NCBI GenBank assembly: GCA_003991915.1
Contig: RQTK01001034.1
Coordinates: 5,992-69,991 of the forward strand
Direction of reading: 5' to 3'
DNA: 64,000 nucleotides
From: Elysia chlorotica
Taxonomy: Eukaryota; Mollusca; Gastropoda; Plakobranchidae
In this document: in pieces, positions 11,406 to 21,969 of the stretch
How positions within the stretch are numbered: position 1 is the stretch's first letter
Layout: every line of letters begins with the position of its first letter
The notes under the pieces: generated by a model
Seen by the model: the letters and a program-made list of their open reading frames with translations, nothing else
What the model was told of the DNA's origin: nothing
The model's database searches: none
Made by a program: the position numbers and the translations under genes

Positions 11406-12299
11406 GACCATGAGCTAAGTACCCAATCTACCTCTGTATTCTTTTAACATGTCATTCTATTGTGTTTGCAATAGTCAGAGAAAAAACTCATTCTTGAAGT
11501 TTATCATATTCAGTTTTTTTGTTGCATGAATCTGCAACAATTGGTTTATTCTTGGTTTGAGGGTATTAGACATAGGCCTATAAAACATTTTCTGAAAGCT
11601 GAATAAATTGTCTTACTTTAATTCTTACTATTTGGAGATAAACATGTTGGTTTCCAAGTTCCAAGATGACTAAGTGGATAATTTTTAGGATAGAAACATG
11701 ACTTTGGCTTTTCAAGGCCAAGAATTGAACAACACAGTCTACTTTTTAATTGCTTTGCATCGAGTGCCTCTTTTACATAGTCAAAAACATGACGTTATAT
11801 TGAACATCAAAGAGTCATGAGGAATGGCGTAATAGGCATATTTGAGAACGTACAATGTACGTGAGCTAAGCATCTTGACACGAACAACCGACCATACAGC
11901 CTACGTTGTATGTCACAAAGAGGCTAAGGACCAAACGTGAACTAAAGCCCTAAAAATTAATTTATAATATCATGTAAGACTTGCTTAGAGGACCTAGGAA
12001 AACTTAACATTTGTCAGTCAACATTTTACTAAATAATAGTAACAATAATGAATGCATTAATATTGTGCATAATTTATTCGAAGAAAAATCAATGCTTTCT
12101 GCGTCAATAAAGTTGTATAAAACATTAATATTTAGTACAACACACAAACCAATACAATTTTAGCATTCAACATCTTACACGATATGAGAATAAAATATGC
12201 TAGAGATGAAAATAAAATAATATCCAAAAAGAATATAAAATAATAATTATGACAATAAAAATATAAAATATATTTGATTTACAATGAAAAGCATAGAGA

Positions 12300-12610
12300 A
12301 AAAAAAAGGTAAAAATCAAAAGTAAGTTTACAGTCTTTTCTTTTTCATTTACATACTAAAATCATATGCTTTTAAAAATAAATAATATTTCAATTGATTT
12401 TTTAAACTATATGTTTTTTCCGTGTCTTGAAGTCTCTGTGGAAGTGAATTCCATAATGGTTGGGACATAGCAAGAAAAAGATGTCACCAAAAGATTTTAA
12501 GTTGCTTTTTGGTATGACATACTTAACATCAGTGCATTGTTTGACGACTGTAACACTCGCCTCTGCCTGTGCAAATTCAAGGTGCAGAACCATGATAATG
12601 ATTACATGAC
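12300..12610 (-). pseudogene. 3' end of a CR1/Jockey-type LINE (ORF2 C-terminus)
   Basis: On the minus strand the frame reads KIFW, stop, HLFLAMSQPLWNSLPQRLQD, then KTYSLKNQLKYYLFLKAYDF. This matches the usual C-terminus of such LINE ORF2 proteins (FGDRSFSxxAPxLWNSLPxxL followed by FKxxLKTYLFxxAY). A frameshift and a stop mark it as a relic. It lies just upstream of MATCAP exon 1, on the opposite strand. Confidence 0.6.
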
Positions 12611-12799
12611 AAGGAAGTTGGAATGAATAAATCAAAAGATTGTTTTTTTTATATTCAAGCCCTTCGGCACAGATCTTCTTTTGCAGTGGATAATAATGTT
12701 TTTATGTTATGTTCATCCTCATAGACATAGATAAATTTCATCTGCCAAAACTCTATTCATATATTTTAATATAATTATATTTTTCCCTCTTTTTTTCAG

Positions 12800-13008
12800 A
12801 TACCTTAGAATAAATATAGCCTTCTAAGATGACTAAAAAGAAAAAGAAGGTATCTCCAACCAACAAGTATAGCTCTGTGTCTTTCAAAGTAGAGGAAACA
12901 GTAGTGGCCATTCAACCCAAGTCAGTACCAGTGAACTTAGCAGAGGAAAAGGCAAGATTCCTGAAAACAGGCCTTACACCAAGATTTGAAGTTCAGGACA
13001 TATCTAAG
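12800..13008 (+). CDS. MATCAP: MATCAP exon 1 (start codon exon)
   Basis: The acceptor TTTTTTTCAG ends at 12799; the ATG is at 12829. It codes 60 aa, from a basic MTKKKKKV start to RFEVQDISK, and ends in phase 0 at the donor AAG|GTAAAA. Bases 12800-12828 are 5' UTR, so a non-coding first exon must lie further upstream; it was not identified. Confidence 0.9.
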
Positions 13009-16000
13009 GTAAAAATTCCTTTTCTTTTAAATCAGATTTCTGAAATAAAAGAATAATTATCCATTAGAATTTCAATATGTATTTGGCACTTGTCTAAGAA
13101 ATTCACATTGAAAATGCTGGAAATGCCTGGTAACATTACTTTAATGGAATTTTAAAACATAATTCTCTCCCTGTAGTAGTGTTCTTGGAAAATAAAATAT
13201 CCATTCATCAATTTTTAACCTGTTTACTATACTTATAACTATTGTTGGCATCTTAAACATTAAAAAGGACTTCATTATAAGGTTTTCAAAAATTTTTTTA
13301 TTCTTAGATTGCAGAACTAGCACATAAAACAAAAAACCAGATAAGATTTGACCTTCAAGGTGAAGCTGAGTATATACTGGAATATGTCCGTGACCAATAT
13401 GGTGATGGTGAACTTTTCTTGGAGCATGCGTTTGGTTCAAAAATCACCAAAGAGGAGGCCACCCCAATGGTTTTGGAGTATATCAATGAGAACTCCCTCT
13501 CTGAATCCCTGAGGATCCACTGGTGTGACAACTTGGCATGCAGGTTATTAATTTTACTACTGTCACTTTTTGAAATTGTCTCAATAACTATCCCACCACG
13601 TTATTTTTGTAATTTTTTGTCTAAGAAGGCAAAGCAAAGCTCTCTCATAGTTTAATGTCACGTAGGGCTCAATGAAGATCCTATACGTGACCAATCACAT
13701 TATACTGACACTCACCCAACCAGTATGAACAAAAACATTGCTGCCAGGGTTTGGGCTCGAACCTGTGACCTTCTGAATAGAAACACACTTGGACAGCCAA
13801 GTCCTCATCTACTTTTGTGTCTAGTTCCTACTACTCGGTATTTAAACTCGAAGATCAGATATATAAATCGCTAATGTTTTTTTATATATCCGATCTACAG
13901 CACACTTATAAACAGTTTATAGTTTTATACATTATTTTCCATAATGTCCTTTTTTTGTTATGTTGTTTCAACAAATATCATTTAGGAGCTCTCTTAATGA
14001 TTACAATGGTGGAAGAATTTGTAATATAATGTCATTTCTTATTGACGAATGACTCAGGTACACTCATTCATACTGCCCCAATGATTGAAAAGAAGATAGC
14101 ACAAGTAACCGAAGTTGTTTGTTTCTACAAATTTGTAGATTGTAATAATAAAGATATTCAAGCCAACCTATGATTAGAGCTAAACCATTTTCAAGATTTG
14201 CATAGGGAAAAGAATATTTTGCTGGCTTCTTTTGGAACAATTCTTATGAAGGCTTGCTACTCTAGTCAGAGAACTAGTAGTACTAGTAGCAGCTTTGAAA
14301 TTAACAAACTCTTTTTCTGCATGAGTAGACCTTTTTGTCTGTTTTCTCTCTTGTTATCAGTGCCAAAATGGTCTGGAGAGGTCCTGTTGTGAATGCAAAC
14401 AAACCAGAGCTACGCAAATATTCCCTGTGGATCAACTGGTCAGATGAAAACAACTACATGCGTGAGAGTGGAATTAAGTGTTTGATGGACCATGAGATCG
14501 GAACACATTTAGTATCCTTTTCCCTTTGTTAATGCTATTAATAAGCACTGCCTTCAATAATGGGAATCTTGCCTAAACTGCAGTCATGATCATAACTTAG
14601 AGTGTACAATATCTATATGCCCACCGAAAAATTGATAGGCTACATGGTATCTGCTGTGAGAAAATTAATCGGATGTCGGATGATGCATGTGTAATTGCCA
14701 TATTTCACAAGCTTACATTAAGAAACAAAATATATTTTTAATACAAGTAAAAATGAGCATCAAGAAGAAACAAAAAAATAGTAAATTTTAAATAAATATG
14801 TATTTGCAAAATGTTAGTCATTTATTCTTAATAGCTCTTATTTCCGACTGATAAATGATGGCTTCCAACCATGGTTCTCTGAACGTACTCGATTCAACCT
14901 TCGGAGTATGGGCTCATTTGAAGGTCAATGTACAGAGGAAGGATTGGCATCCATCCATACTGCCTTGCGTGGAAGGGTTAGACTTCTGTGGAGCCCTGCT
15001 TTAGCTTACTGTAAGCCTGTCTATTAATAAATATTAGTAACAAAAGCCTTATACACGAAATATGCGATTTTAATGATGATTGAAGTACGGCTTACGTTAT
15101 CAGGAATCATGTGAGATTAAAACTCCCAAATTAATATCTGACACTGTGTCTTCAATATTGTGCATTAAATTGCATATATGTATAACATTTCATACTTCTT
15201 TAACAATAAAACACTTGCACTTCAAATTGTGGCTATACTTACCACTAACAGTTAGCAATGTCAATGGAGATGACCTCTTTCTCTCTAAAAAAAAAACGTA
15301 AACAAAGTCACATGATAGTTGTATTTTTTGTAAAGAATCTGCTGATTGGGCAAGAGCATAGACCTATTTTAAATCATACAGCGTGGCGCGCTAGTTGACT
15401 GTCTTGCTGTGAAAGAACCACAGGTTCCTATACTGACTGAGCACCTCCCAACTGGGCGCTATGGGGTGCCGATCAACTGCCACTGGTAGTGGGCCTTCAA
15501 TCATCATTTATTCCTCCTTTTTCTATCACGTGATAAACTCGTGAATGGGTGTACATGCTCTTAAAATGTCAACCAATGGAATCAATGAGCAGTTTGGAGA
15601 ATTCTCAGCCTCCCAGTCACAATTTGACAGTTATATCACTGATGATAGCATGGATCTCTATGAAAGGAAAGGGCTGAGGAGGGAGCAAAATATCCCCTGT
15701 AGAGATCTTGGGTAACCTGGCGGTGTTAAGTCCCTGTGTATAAAGACGGTTGGACCATCGATGTAGGGGAAGATGGGGATGAAAGCGATGATTTTACGGA
15801 TTCACATAGAAGTGTCAAACGCTGCCCCACGGGACACAAAGACAGACAGACAGACACACTCACACACATTGATGTGAAACAGGCACTGACCACATTGCAT
15901 GTTGAACTCGGGCCTGTTCTGTTAGTGTGTCTGTGGGCTTGTAATTGCAATTGGCTCACTTTTACACTGTACTGGTTTTATTTGGATAGCACTTGGCAAG

Positions 16001-19000
16001 CGCGTACTATAATTGCCGGTTTTTAGCTTGATATTCTTTTATCAGTACGGCCGCACAATATCTCCGTCTGAAGTGGCTTGCATTTGCAAGAAAACGGTAT
16101 GATACTCGGCAGGTGTCCGAAAATCTGGTCTGATATTTTTCTAGATATTTGTGGGATGTTGATCTAATTAAATTTAAATATTATTAGTGTCGGCTTAGTA
16201 AAGATAGCTCAGTCTCCAGTACTCAGGCTGAGGAGCAGGAGGTCCAAGGTTCAAATCTTTAGTGTCGCTGCTTTTTTTTTCTGCCCATCTTTGCAGGAAA
16301 CATATGGGACATAACATTATGTAATTTGAAAATTGCATTTTTACAAATATAAGGCGCTAGGTATCTCTAGCATTAGTGCTCTGGATTGACGAGTAGGAGG
16401 TCAAAGGTTCGATCCTCAGCTGATATTTCCATTTCTGTAGTGTAGAACTTTTGATCGGGGCTACAAGGGTTCTAAACGCATAACCCTTCCAGCCAAGAGA
16501 CACACAGGAGGAGTGTTGTTTCATGTAAGAAAAGGATTCAAGCTGAAACATATCACACCGACAACTATTTAAAATTAAAGAAGTTTAACAAAAGAAAGTA
16601 ATAATTGGCTTCTCCTTTATTGGTAATAAACAATTATGAAAAAGCAGATGCAAACAAGATAGTGAAATCAAAACAACTTCTCAGCGCAATAGAAATATAT
16701 AGTTTTATGAATTTAAAACTAGAAATTATGAAAAAGAAATATCGGCGATAAAAGCACAATACTCAGAGCGTCAGTTAACCAGGTGAACAGTACTGCTACA
16801 CCCCATTTTTTCACACCCAGTTACTCGTGTGCCAGACCCAGACTGGCCATCTGGCCATCGGACGGCCTTCAAAGCGCCACAGGGGTTAATACTGTATATC
16901 TTTTTGCATTAGCCAACTTACAAGCATCAGGTGACTTTTATGAGAAAGAGGTCAGCCCCATTATGAATCATGGTGCTAGAAGGAGCCTCAGGTCATGAGC
17001 CCATGAATAGCATGCACCATGAAGTTCTTCATAAGAGCCAGTTTAAATTACGAAATATGCCCTTATACAATCAGAAATTTCACAGCTATATAAATATTTG
17101 GGCATCCTCGACAGACACAGCCTGTAAAGCAGCTGAGATGTCATTCAAAGAACTCTTTGATCACCTGGGACGTTACACATCCAACATTGACTTCCGCTGG
17201 AAGCAAGTGATGCGGGTCAAAAGGGGTCTTGCTGACCCAAGAGATCTTGGAGGCTTTGGCAATGATCAATGTTACTTTGAAGGTAAAATACACAATCTCT
17301 TATTCACTGCAAGCTTGTGTTTATTAAGATATGTACAAAGATTACGTTAACTTTTAATGAAGTTCCTTGACAAAACAAAAATGCATTATATTCATTTTTC
17401 AATGTTCTGTTTTCGTTGAAATCAATTTTTTGATCTTTGCCAGAAAAGGAAAACATAAAACTAATTACACTCATAGTAATGTTAGTGCTAAGTCTTTTTG
17501 AAAGAATGCTGATAAAATAGAAATATGTATAATGGAAAACAAAATTGCCCTTTTTCTCAACTTTAAAAACAATTTGTATGAAGTTTAGATAGGTCTGATA
17601 TCTCATGCAACCCATAGTGATTTTATTTTCATTTACTCAAGAAATGTATTTATTATCCCTACCTTTTTTACCAGGGAAGGAAAAAGATATAGTCTTAGCC
17701 ATTTCCTTTTTCATTTGTTTGCAGGGGCTGTGAAAATTCTCCGCAACATGGACAATATAGATTTTAATTTACTGATGTCTGGTAAAATCTGCATGGATGA
17801 AGTAGATCGTATAAAGCGTGTGGTTAGGAAAGATGTTATCCGCTTCCCAACATTTATGAAAAATATGGCTGCCTATCGCAGGACTCTTAAGAAGATGCTG
17901 ACTTTAAATGGACTTGATCAAATCCACGGACCCCGCAGTGCCCCTGCGGCTTTTACAAGGCGACTCGAGGAGAGGAAACAAGAAGGGGATTCTCCTCACA
18001 AATCCAGTTTTAAAAAGGTGAGATCAAAACCTTCCAAAACATTGCTCACGTGCAAGTTTAAAAGCACAGCTTCTAAAAACACTGCAATTTCACAGAGAGA
18101 AAAAAATATGAAATCCAAAAGCAAAGAGAAACTGTCCTCATTAGAGGTTGAAATGTTTCCAGTGTCCAATTCGTTTGTAAATACATACCGTCTAAAACGT
18201 GCAGTGAGGAAACAAAAGGAGCAAGAAGCTCGGACTGCAAAATTAGAGCAAAATGTAAGAGACAATATTGCTAGTTTGGATTTAAGCTTGAGTGAACGTA
18301 TTGAGCAGCTGCGCAGCATTGTGAGGGATCACACATGGTCAAACAGCGACAGCAGCTATAGGGACAGTCTCATTAATGAGGCGTCAAACGAGGTGTTTGA
18401 AACTGGGGAAGAATATTGCACAAACAGCATGCATGAGGATGAAGTATTCGACTCCCAGGACTCCTGTGAGATTCCTGAGAATGAAAGAACATGTAAGAAA
18501 GTTACTGACAGGGAAACAGGTCCAACATCAATGTTATTTCCGGAAATGAACAACCATTTGGATGCTGACTTGATAACTAGCAATGGCATTGCTTTGCATG
18601 ATTTTGATCAACTTCAGGAACACAAGAAACAGAGCAAGATTCAGAGCTTCATAACAAAAAACACTCAGCATCTTAGTAATAGCCTACTTGACTTCAAAGT
18701 GTTGAAGGAGCAGGAAACCTCAGATGCAGAAAGATGTTTGCAAGCTAAGGGTGGCCCAGGTAGTGCTAGAAGCAAACTTATGAGCAAAAGGAAACTTTCT
18801 CATCAAATGTCTGCTTCACCGGCCACAAATTCAAATGAGTTACATGGTCAGTGTGTGAATTCTGAATACTCTTTAGATCAAGCACGTTGGGATCTTACTG
18901 CCAATCAGACACAGTTTGATAAAACAGAAAGTAGAGATCTCAGTGACCAACAAGAAAATGCTCCGATGTCCTTAACAGCAAAAAATTTAAGTCATTCAAA

Positions 19001-19529
19001 ACATAAATTAAATAAAAACAGTTCAGATTATTTATTTCATAGCTTGAATAAAACTACAGCAGTGAAGGGTATAAATTGTTCTGATACAGAAGTATTTACA
19101 AAGAAACAAAAATGGCACAGTAGTCAGAAGAGAACATGTTTGATGGCTTTACAAAGAGAAAAAAGTGGCGCTGCAACAGCTCTAGAGCCAGGACTTTCTT
19201 TGAGTGAAAAGAGTGTTGCTAAGGCCTTCACTCAGTCCAATGAAAAAGAAAACTCAGCTAATGCTTTAGTGAAATTCCGTATGCCTAGGCTTCCAGCCAA
19301 TGCTGTCACTATAAAGGGTATGCCAGATACTGACAAAAACAATAATGTGTCAAATGTTCTAATCACGCGAAAGTCTCTTTTGTCAAAAACTATGGATAGT
19401 GAGAGGCAAGTGGCTGGACTGAAACTCGACTCACTAGCCAAAAAGAAACACAGTTATTGTGTTGATGTTTCTCTTATGCAGCACAACACTCCTTTGATTG
19501 TGTCACAGGCTATTGCCTCAAATCAATGA
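12800..19529 (+). CDS. MATCAP: MATCAP-like tubulin tyrosine carboxypeptidase (KIAA0895/DUF1704 family)
   Basis: Six coding exons: 12829-13008, 13308-13543, 14361-14511, 14842-15010, 17115-17282, 17725-19529. They join in frame to 2,709 nt (902 aa). The family cleaves the C-terminal tyrosine of alpha-tubulin on microtubules and is zinc-dependent. Evidence: the zinc motif HEIGTH at about residues 183-188; LINDGFQPW after it; TEEGLA at about 220-225, expected to hold the third zinc ligand; KAAEMSFKELF; MRVKRGLADP; GGFGNDQCYFEG; and IDFNLLMSGKI near residue 313. The enzyme domain ends near residue 370. A Lys/Ser-rich tail of about 530 residues then makes the protein nearly twice the usual vertebrate length (about 470-520 aa). 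The start is the first ATG after an acceptor at 12799, so a 5' UTR exon lies upstream. MATCAP1 and MATCAP2 cannot be told apart here. Confidence 0.93.
13308..13543 (+). CDS. MATCAP: MATCAP exon 2
   Basis: Acceptor TTATTCTTAG, donor GCATGCAG|GTTATT, 236 bp, phase 0 to 2. Codes IAELAHKTKNQIRFD to WCDNLAC, including AEYILEYVRDQYGDGELFLE of the helical part ahead of the zinc site. Confidence 0.92.
13655..13800 (-). repeat. tRNA-derived SINE fragment in MATCAP intron 2
   Basis: On the minus strand: a B box GGTTCGAGCCC, then ACTGGTTGGGTGAGTGTCAG, TATAATGTGATTGG. Same family as the 5105-5346 copy; 3' part lost. Confidence 0.65.
14361..14511 (+). CDS. MATCAP: MATCAP exon 3 (zinc-binding HEIGTH motif)
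   Basis: Acceptor CTTGTTATCAG, 151 bp, phase 2 to 0. Codes AKMVWRGPVV to LMDHEIGTHL. The donor GTATCCTTTT at 14512 matches the U12-type 5' splice site rather than the U2 type. No phase-2 GT donor is available near the exon end for the U2-type acceptor at 14834, which is why the minor-class reading is preferred. Confidence 0.85.
14512..14841 (+). other. Candidate U12-type (minor spliceosome) intron with GT-AT ends
   Basis: The 5' site is GTATCCTTTT. A branch-like ATTCTTAAT (consensus TTCCTTRAY, 7 of 9) lies at about 14824-14832, 10-11 nt before 14841. Splicing at AT|TTCCGACTG gives GTHL-FRLINDGFQPW, the spacing expected for this family. The nearby AG at 14833-14834 would start exon 4 in phase 2, but the donor is phase 0: joined directly it gives a stop within eight codons. 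No cDNA evidence is available. Confidence 0.55.
14842..15010 (+). CDS. MATCAP: MATCAP exon 4
   Basis: Codes FRLINDGFQPWFSERTRF, RSMGSFEGQCTEEGLA and VRLLWSPALAY, ending in phase 1 at the donor T|GTAAGC. TEEGLA probably supplies the glutamate zinc ligand. The 5' boundary depends on the minor-class splice call; the reading frame itself is certain. Confidence 0.88.
15373..16885. mobile_element. piggyBac-type element remnant in MATCAP intron 4
   Basis: The right end ...GCGCCACAGGGG is followed by TTAA at 16886-16889. The left end (TTAA at 15369-15372, then ATCATACAGCGTGGCGCG) aligns with the left end of the 47442-47850 copy (TTAACCCATTAAGCGTGGCG). About 400 bp at the right (16490-16885) is closely shared with that copy: TAATAAACAATTAT, AATAGAAATATATAG, TCAGTTAACCAGG, CCAGACCCAGAC. 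This copy is about 1.1 kb longer inside. An internal frame has acidic DDSMDLYERKGL-type residues but no clear transposase. Confidence 0.6.
16195..16435 (+). repeat. Two tRNA-like pol III promoter units (dimeric SINE-like)
   Basis: Unit 1 has an A-box-like TAGCTCAGTCTCC at about 16205 and a B-box-like GGTTCAAATCT at about 16248. Unit 2 has GGTTCGATCCTC at about 16407, preceded by TCTAGCATTAGTGCTCTGG. Each is preceded by GTAGGAGGTC or GCAGGAGGTC, so they are related. They lie inside the piggyBac-type element. Confidence 0.45.
17115..17282 (+). CDS. MATCAP: MATCAP exon 5
   Basis: Acceptor CCTCGACAG at 17114 was chosen over the CAG six bases later because it gives ALAYYTACKAAEMSF, the family spacing. 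It codes on through HLGRYTSNIDFRWKQVMRVK, GLADPRDLGGFGNDQCYFEG and ends in phase 1 at GAAG|GTAAAA. Confidence 0.9.
17725..19529 (+). CDS. MATCAP: MATCAP exon 6: end of enzyme domain and long C-terminal tail
   Basis: Acceptor TTTGTTTGCAG at 17724. The first 70 residues (AVKILRNMDNIDFNLLMSGK to TLKKMLTLNGLDQIHG) close the DUF1704 domain. The remaining 530 residues are Ser-, Lys-, Asn- and Glu-rich with basic stretches (KKVRSKPSKT, YRLKRAVRKQKEQEARTAKL) and a predicted short coiled coil near LEQNVRDNIASLDLSLSERI. No known domain seen in the tail. It is uninterrupted for 1.6 kb, which supports real coding. Stop TGA at 19527-19529. Confidence 0.9.
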
Positions 19530-20990
19530 TTGTAATTGACTAAAAGTAGACAGTTTTTTGAATGGAAAATAGTTTGTGACTGAAAACAACTCTAGGGGTA
19601 CTTATAAAGGATCAATATATAATTATATTCTGCTGTTGTTTTCTTTTTCAAAATCCACTCGACGTCAAAGGATATATTAAAAAAAAATCTTTAATACAGT
19701 TTTCTATACAATAGCACCTACATTATATGCATGTGACAACAGCTGCGAAACAGATATCAAAATCCTTTGAAGTATTGACAATTGTTTATGGAAAAAACTT
19801 GAAACAACATCCTTGATGAAATATTTGACAATTTAATATTCTGGTACATCTCATTTTATCTAAAGAACTATTCAATCAAGCTTTTACTGCTTTTAAGTCT
19901 TTAAAAAAAGGCTCTATTTATTTTAAGGGAAATACTATAGTTCTGTTTTTTGCTTCAATAATTTCAAATCCCATTGTTCAGTATTAAAGATGTGTGCCTA
20001 TGCTATCAGTATCAAATGTTTTACTTTAAAATTCTATTAGAATTCCATTTCCACAAGTACCTTAATTCACTTGTTTCTAAAAGATGTTCATTTGTTTTTA
20101 CCTCAGAGAGCAATTTCATGCCATGACATACAGAACAAATTCACACACTCAATGACACTTGACTGAATGTGTAATGAGTAGCACTACTGTGTATACATTT
20201 CAGACCAAACGTGCCTCATGTTGGCCCCTGTGATTTATTTCGGTACGGATTTGTCATAATCTGTGTGTCCGTGAGACATAATCTTATTTAAACCCCATCT
20301 GTTTATTAGCTCTGTGTTATGGAGCTAGGAATTATTTTTTTTTTTTACTTTAGTGTTTAGTTTCAGAATGTCACTGTCTGGTAATCCTTCACCCCCTTTA
20401 TCATTTCTAAGGGCAAACGTTAACGCTAACATTAACTCTTCACAAAATATTATAAAAGCTTTTGAATTTTTTTTTCTTCTAATTTTAACGTTATCAAATA
20501 CCTATTTAACTGTTATGTAGTACAATTTTCATCTCCTTTATAAATGGAAATTAATTTTTTCTTATTTTTATAGTAATTATTGTTTAAGTCATTCTTTAAA
20601 TAGCTTGAAGCAAGAATGTAGTTTAGAGATTTTTTTTATCATATACAGTGGTCTCCGTGTACCAACCCACTCCGTCTTCCAACCCGCTCACCCTATGAAA
20701 CATAATTTTGTCTGTTTAATAAATGCCCCTACCCACCCGCTTTTGGCCTCGTATAAAGTGTAAGAACCAGTTTTAACAGAGTCGGATATAATTTTTACAA
20801 ATTTGTTTGACAAGCTCACACATCATTTTTCCCCAGCATTTTTATATTGATCTATTTTTATAGTGATCTAAGGCTGATAGGAGCTGCGCGTATATCTGAA
20901 TAGAAGCGTTCAGATGGGTGAGAGGAGTGAGCGGTTGGTGGCGGGAGAGGGGGAGGGGCAAACATACACAAGCCTGTAAACCTAGACTAG
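19530..20990. other. MATCAP 3' flank and start of the convergent intergenic region
   Basis: AT-rich, probably including the MATCAP 3' UTR. No clear AATAAA lies close to the stop; one occurs at about 20718. At 20646 CAGTGGTCTCCGTGTACCAA resembles a pogo-like end but has no partner. Confidence 0.4.
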
Positions 20991-21960
20991 GCTAGAGCCA
21001 TGTAAGAAGATCAGAGAAATCTTCCTTCCGCTATCTCTTTGTCACGCCGACTCGTGGCGCCTGTGGGTCTACAGTCAGGAAGAGTTTTACATTTAGATGT
21101 TAACCGATGAACCTAAACCCCTCCCCCTGTAAGTAGGGCCTGCCCTCGAATAAAAATCACAGCTGGGCAGCAGTTGTTTCATTAAGCGAAAGTGTGTAGG
21201 TATCCAATCATTGAGGAGTAAACGACTAAACGTGACTTGACCTGTTGACCACTCAACAAGTACCCCAATGCTTTTTCTAATCCCACCCACCTGTCTTCTC
21301 TGCTGCTCAACAAAAGCCTGTAAATCACTAAATTGTTAACAACTATGAAAGGGTGCGCTTTTCTGGCTTCTCTAGACTGAATAATATGGTTCACTGATCA
21401 GAAAAAAGGAGTTGACCATTCACGCAAGGTGCCTTCATACAATTCCTTGTTATACTTCTAAAAGTCGTTTGTTCTGTCTTTCTCTCTTTCTATGTCTATC
21501 TACTCTCTCTTCGTTTTCTGTCTTTTCGCGTCGGTGGTCTAAGAGTACACAACTTCCAATCAGATGGTCGCAGACTCAAATTTTTTTTAACTTGCCAAAT
21601 CAAATTCTTTTCCCTTAAGCAGAGTCTTGGCGGTAGAGCTTTATCAAAAACCACTAGGAGCTGTGCACACATCAGTCTGTGACCAAGGGTAAGAGCCATC
21701 TGGTGTTAAATAAAGAAATTTCTTCCGCCATGATTTTGTCACACAGACTCCCGGCACCTATAAATCTAGCGGCTTGAAAATCAAAAGGTTTGACACAGAG
21801 ATGTAAACTGTACAGCTGTTTGCTTTAAACTAAGAACCATAGGTGGGCACAACTGTTTAGTTACGAGAGACTGGGCATACAATCACTGAAGCGTAGGTGG
21901 GACTTGAACAATTACGCAAGGTGCCTCCATGCAGTACGTTGTTAAGTCTTCATTCTCTCT
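20990..21960. repeat. Imperfect direct repeat block
   Basis: Two stretches, about 20995-21460 and 21685-21950, share ordered motifs: AGCCAT, AAATCTTCCTTCCGC or AAATTTCTTCCGCC, TTTGTCAC, GACTC..GGC.CCT, GATGTTAAC or GATGTAAAC, CAATCATTGA or CAATCACTGAAG, then ACGCAAGGTGCCT. Diverged dispersed or tandem repeat of unknown class. Confidence 0.5.
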
Positions 21961-21969
21961 CATTCGTTC

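Noticed and set aside
16195..16435. Functional tRNA genes
   Set aside because: A- and B-box-like sequences exist but no cloverleaf with paired acceptor stem can be drawn; SINE heads are the better reading.
16970..17350. 126-residue frame taken as one long exon
   Set aside because: Only 17115-17282 matches the MATCAP family; flanks are the end of the MITE and intron, and a donor occurs at 17283.
17996..19441. Minus-strand frames inside MATCAP exon 6
   Set aside because: Shadows of the 1.8 kb coding exon; no splice or start support.
20646..20710. Third pogo/Tigger-like element
   Set aside because: Only one end-like motif (CAGTGGTCTCC) and no partner end or shared interior.
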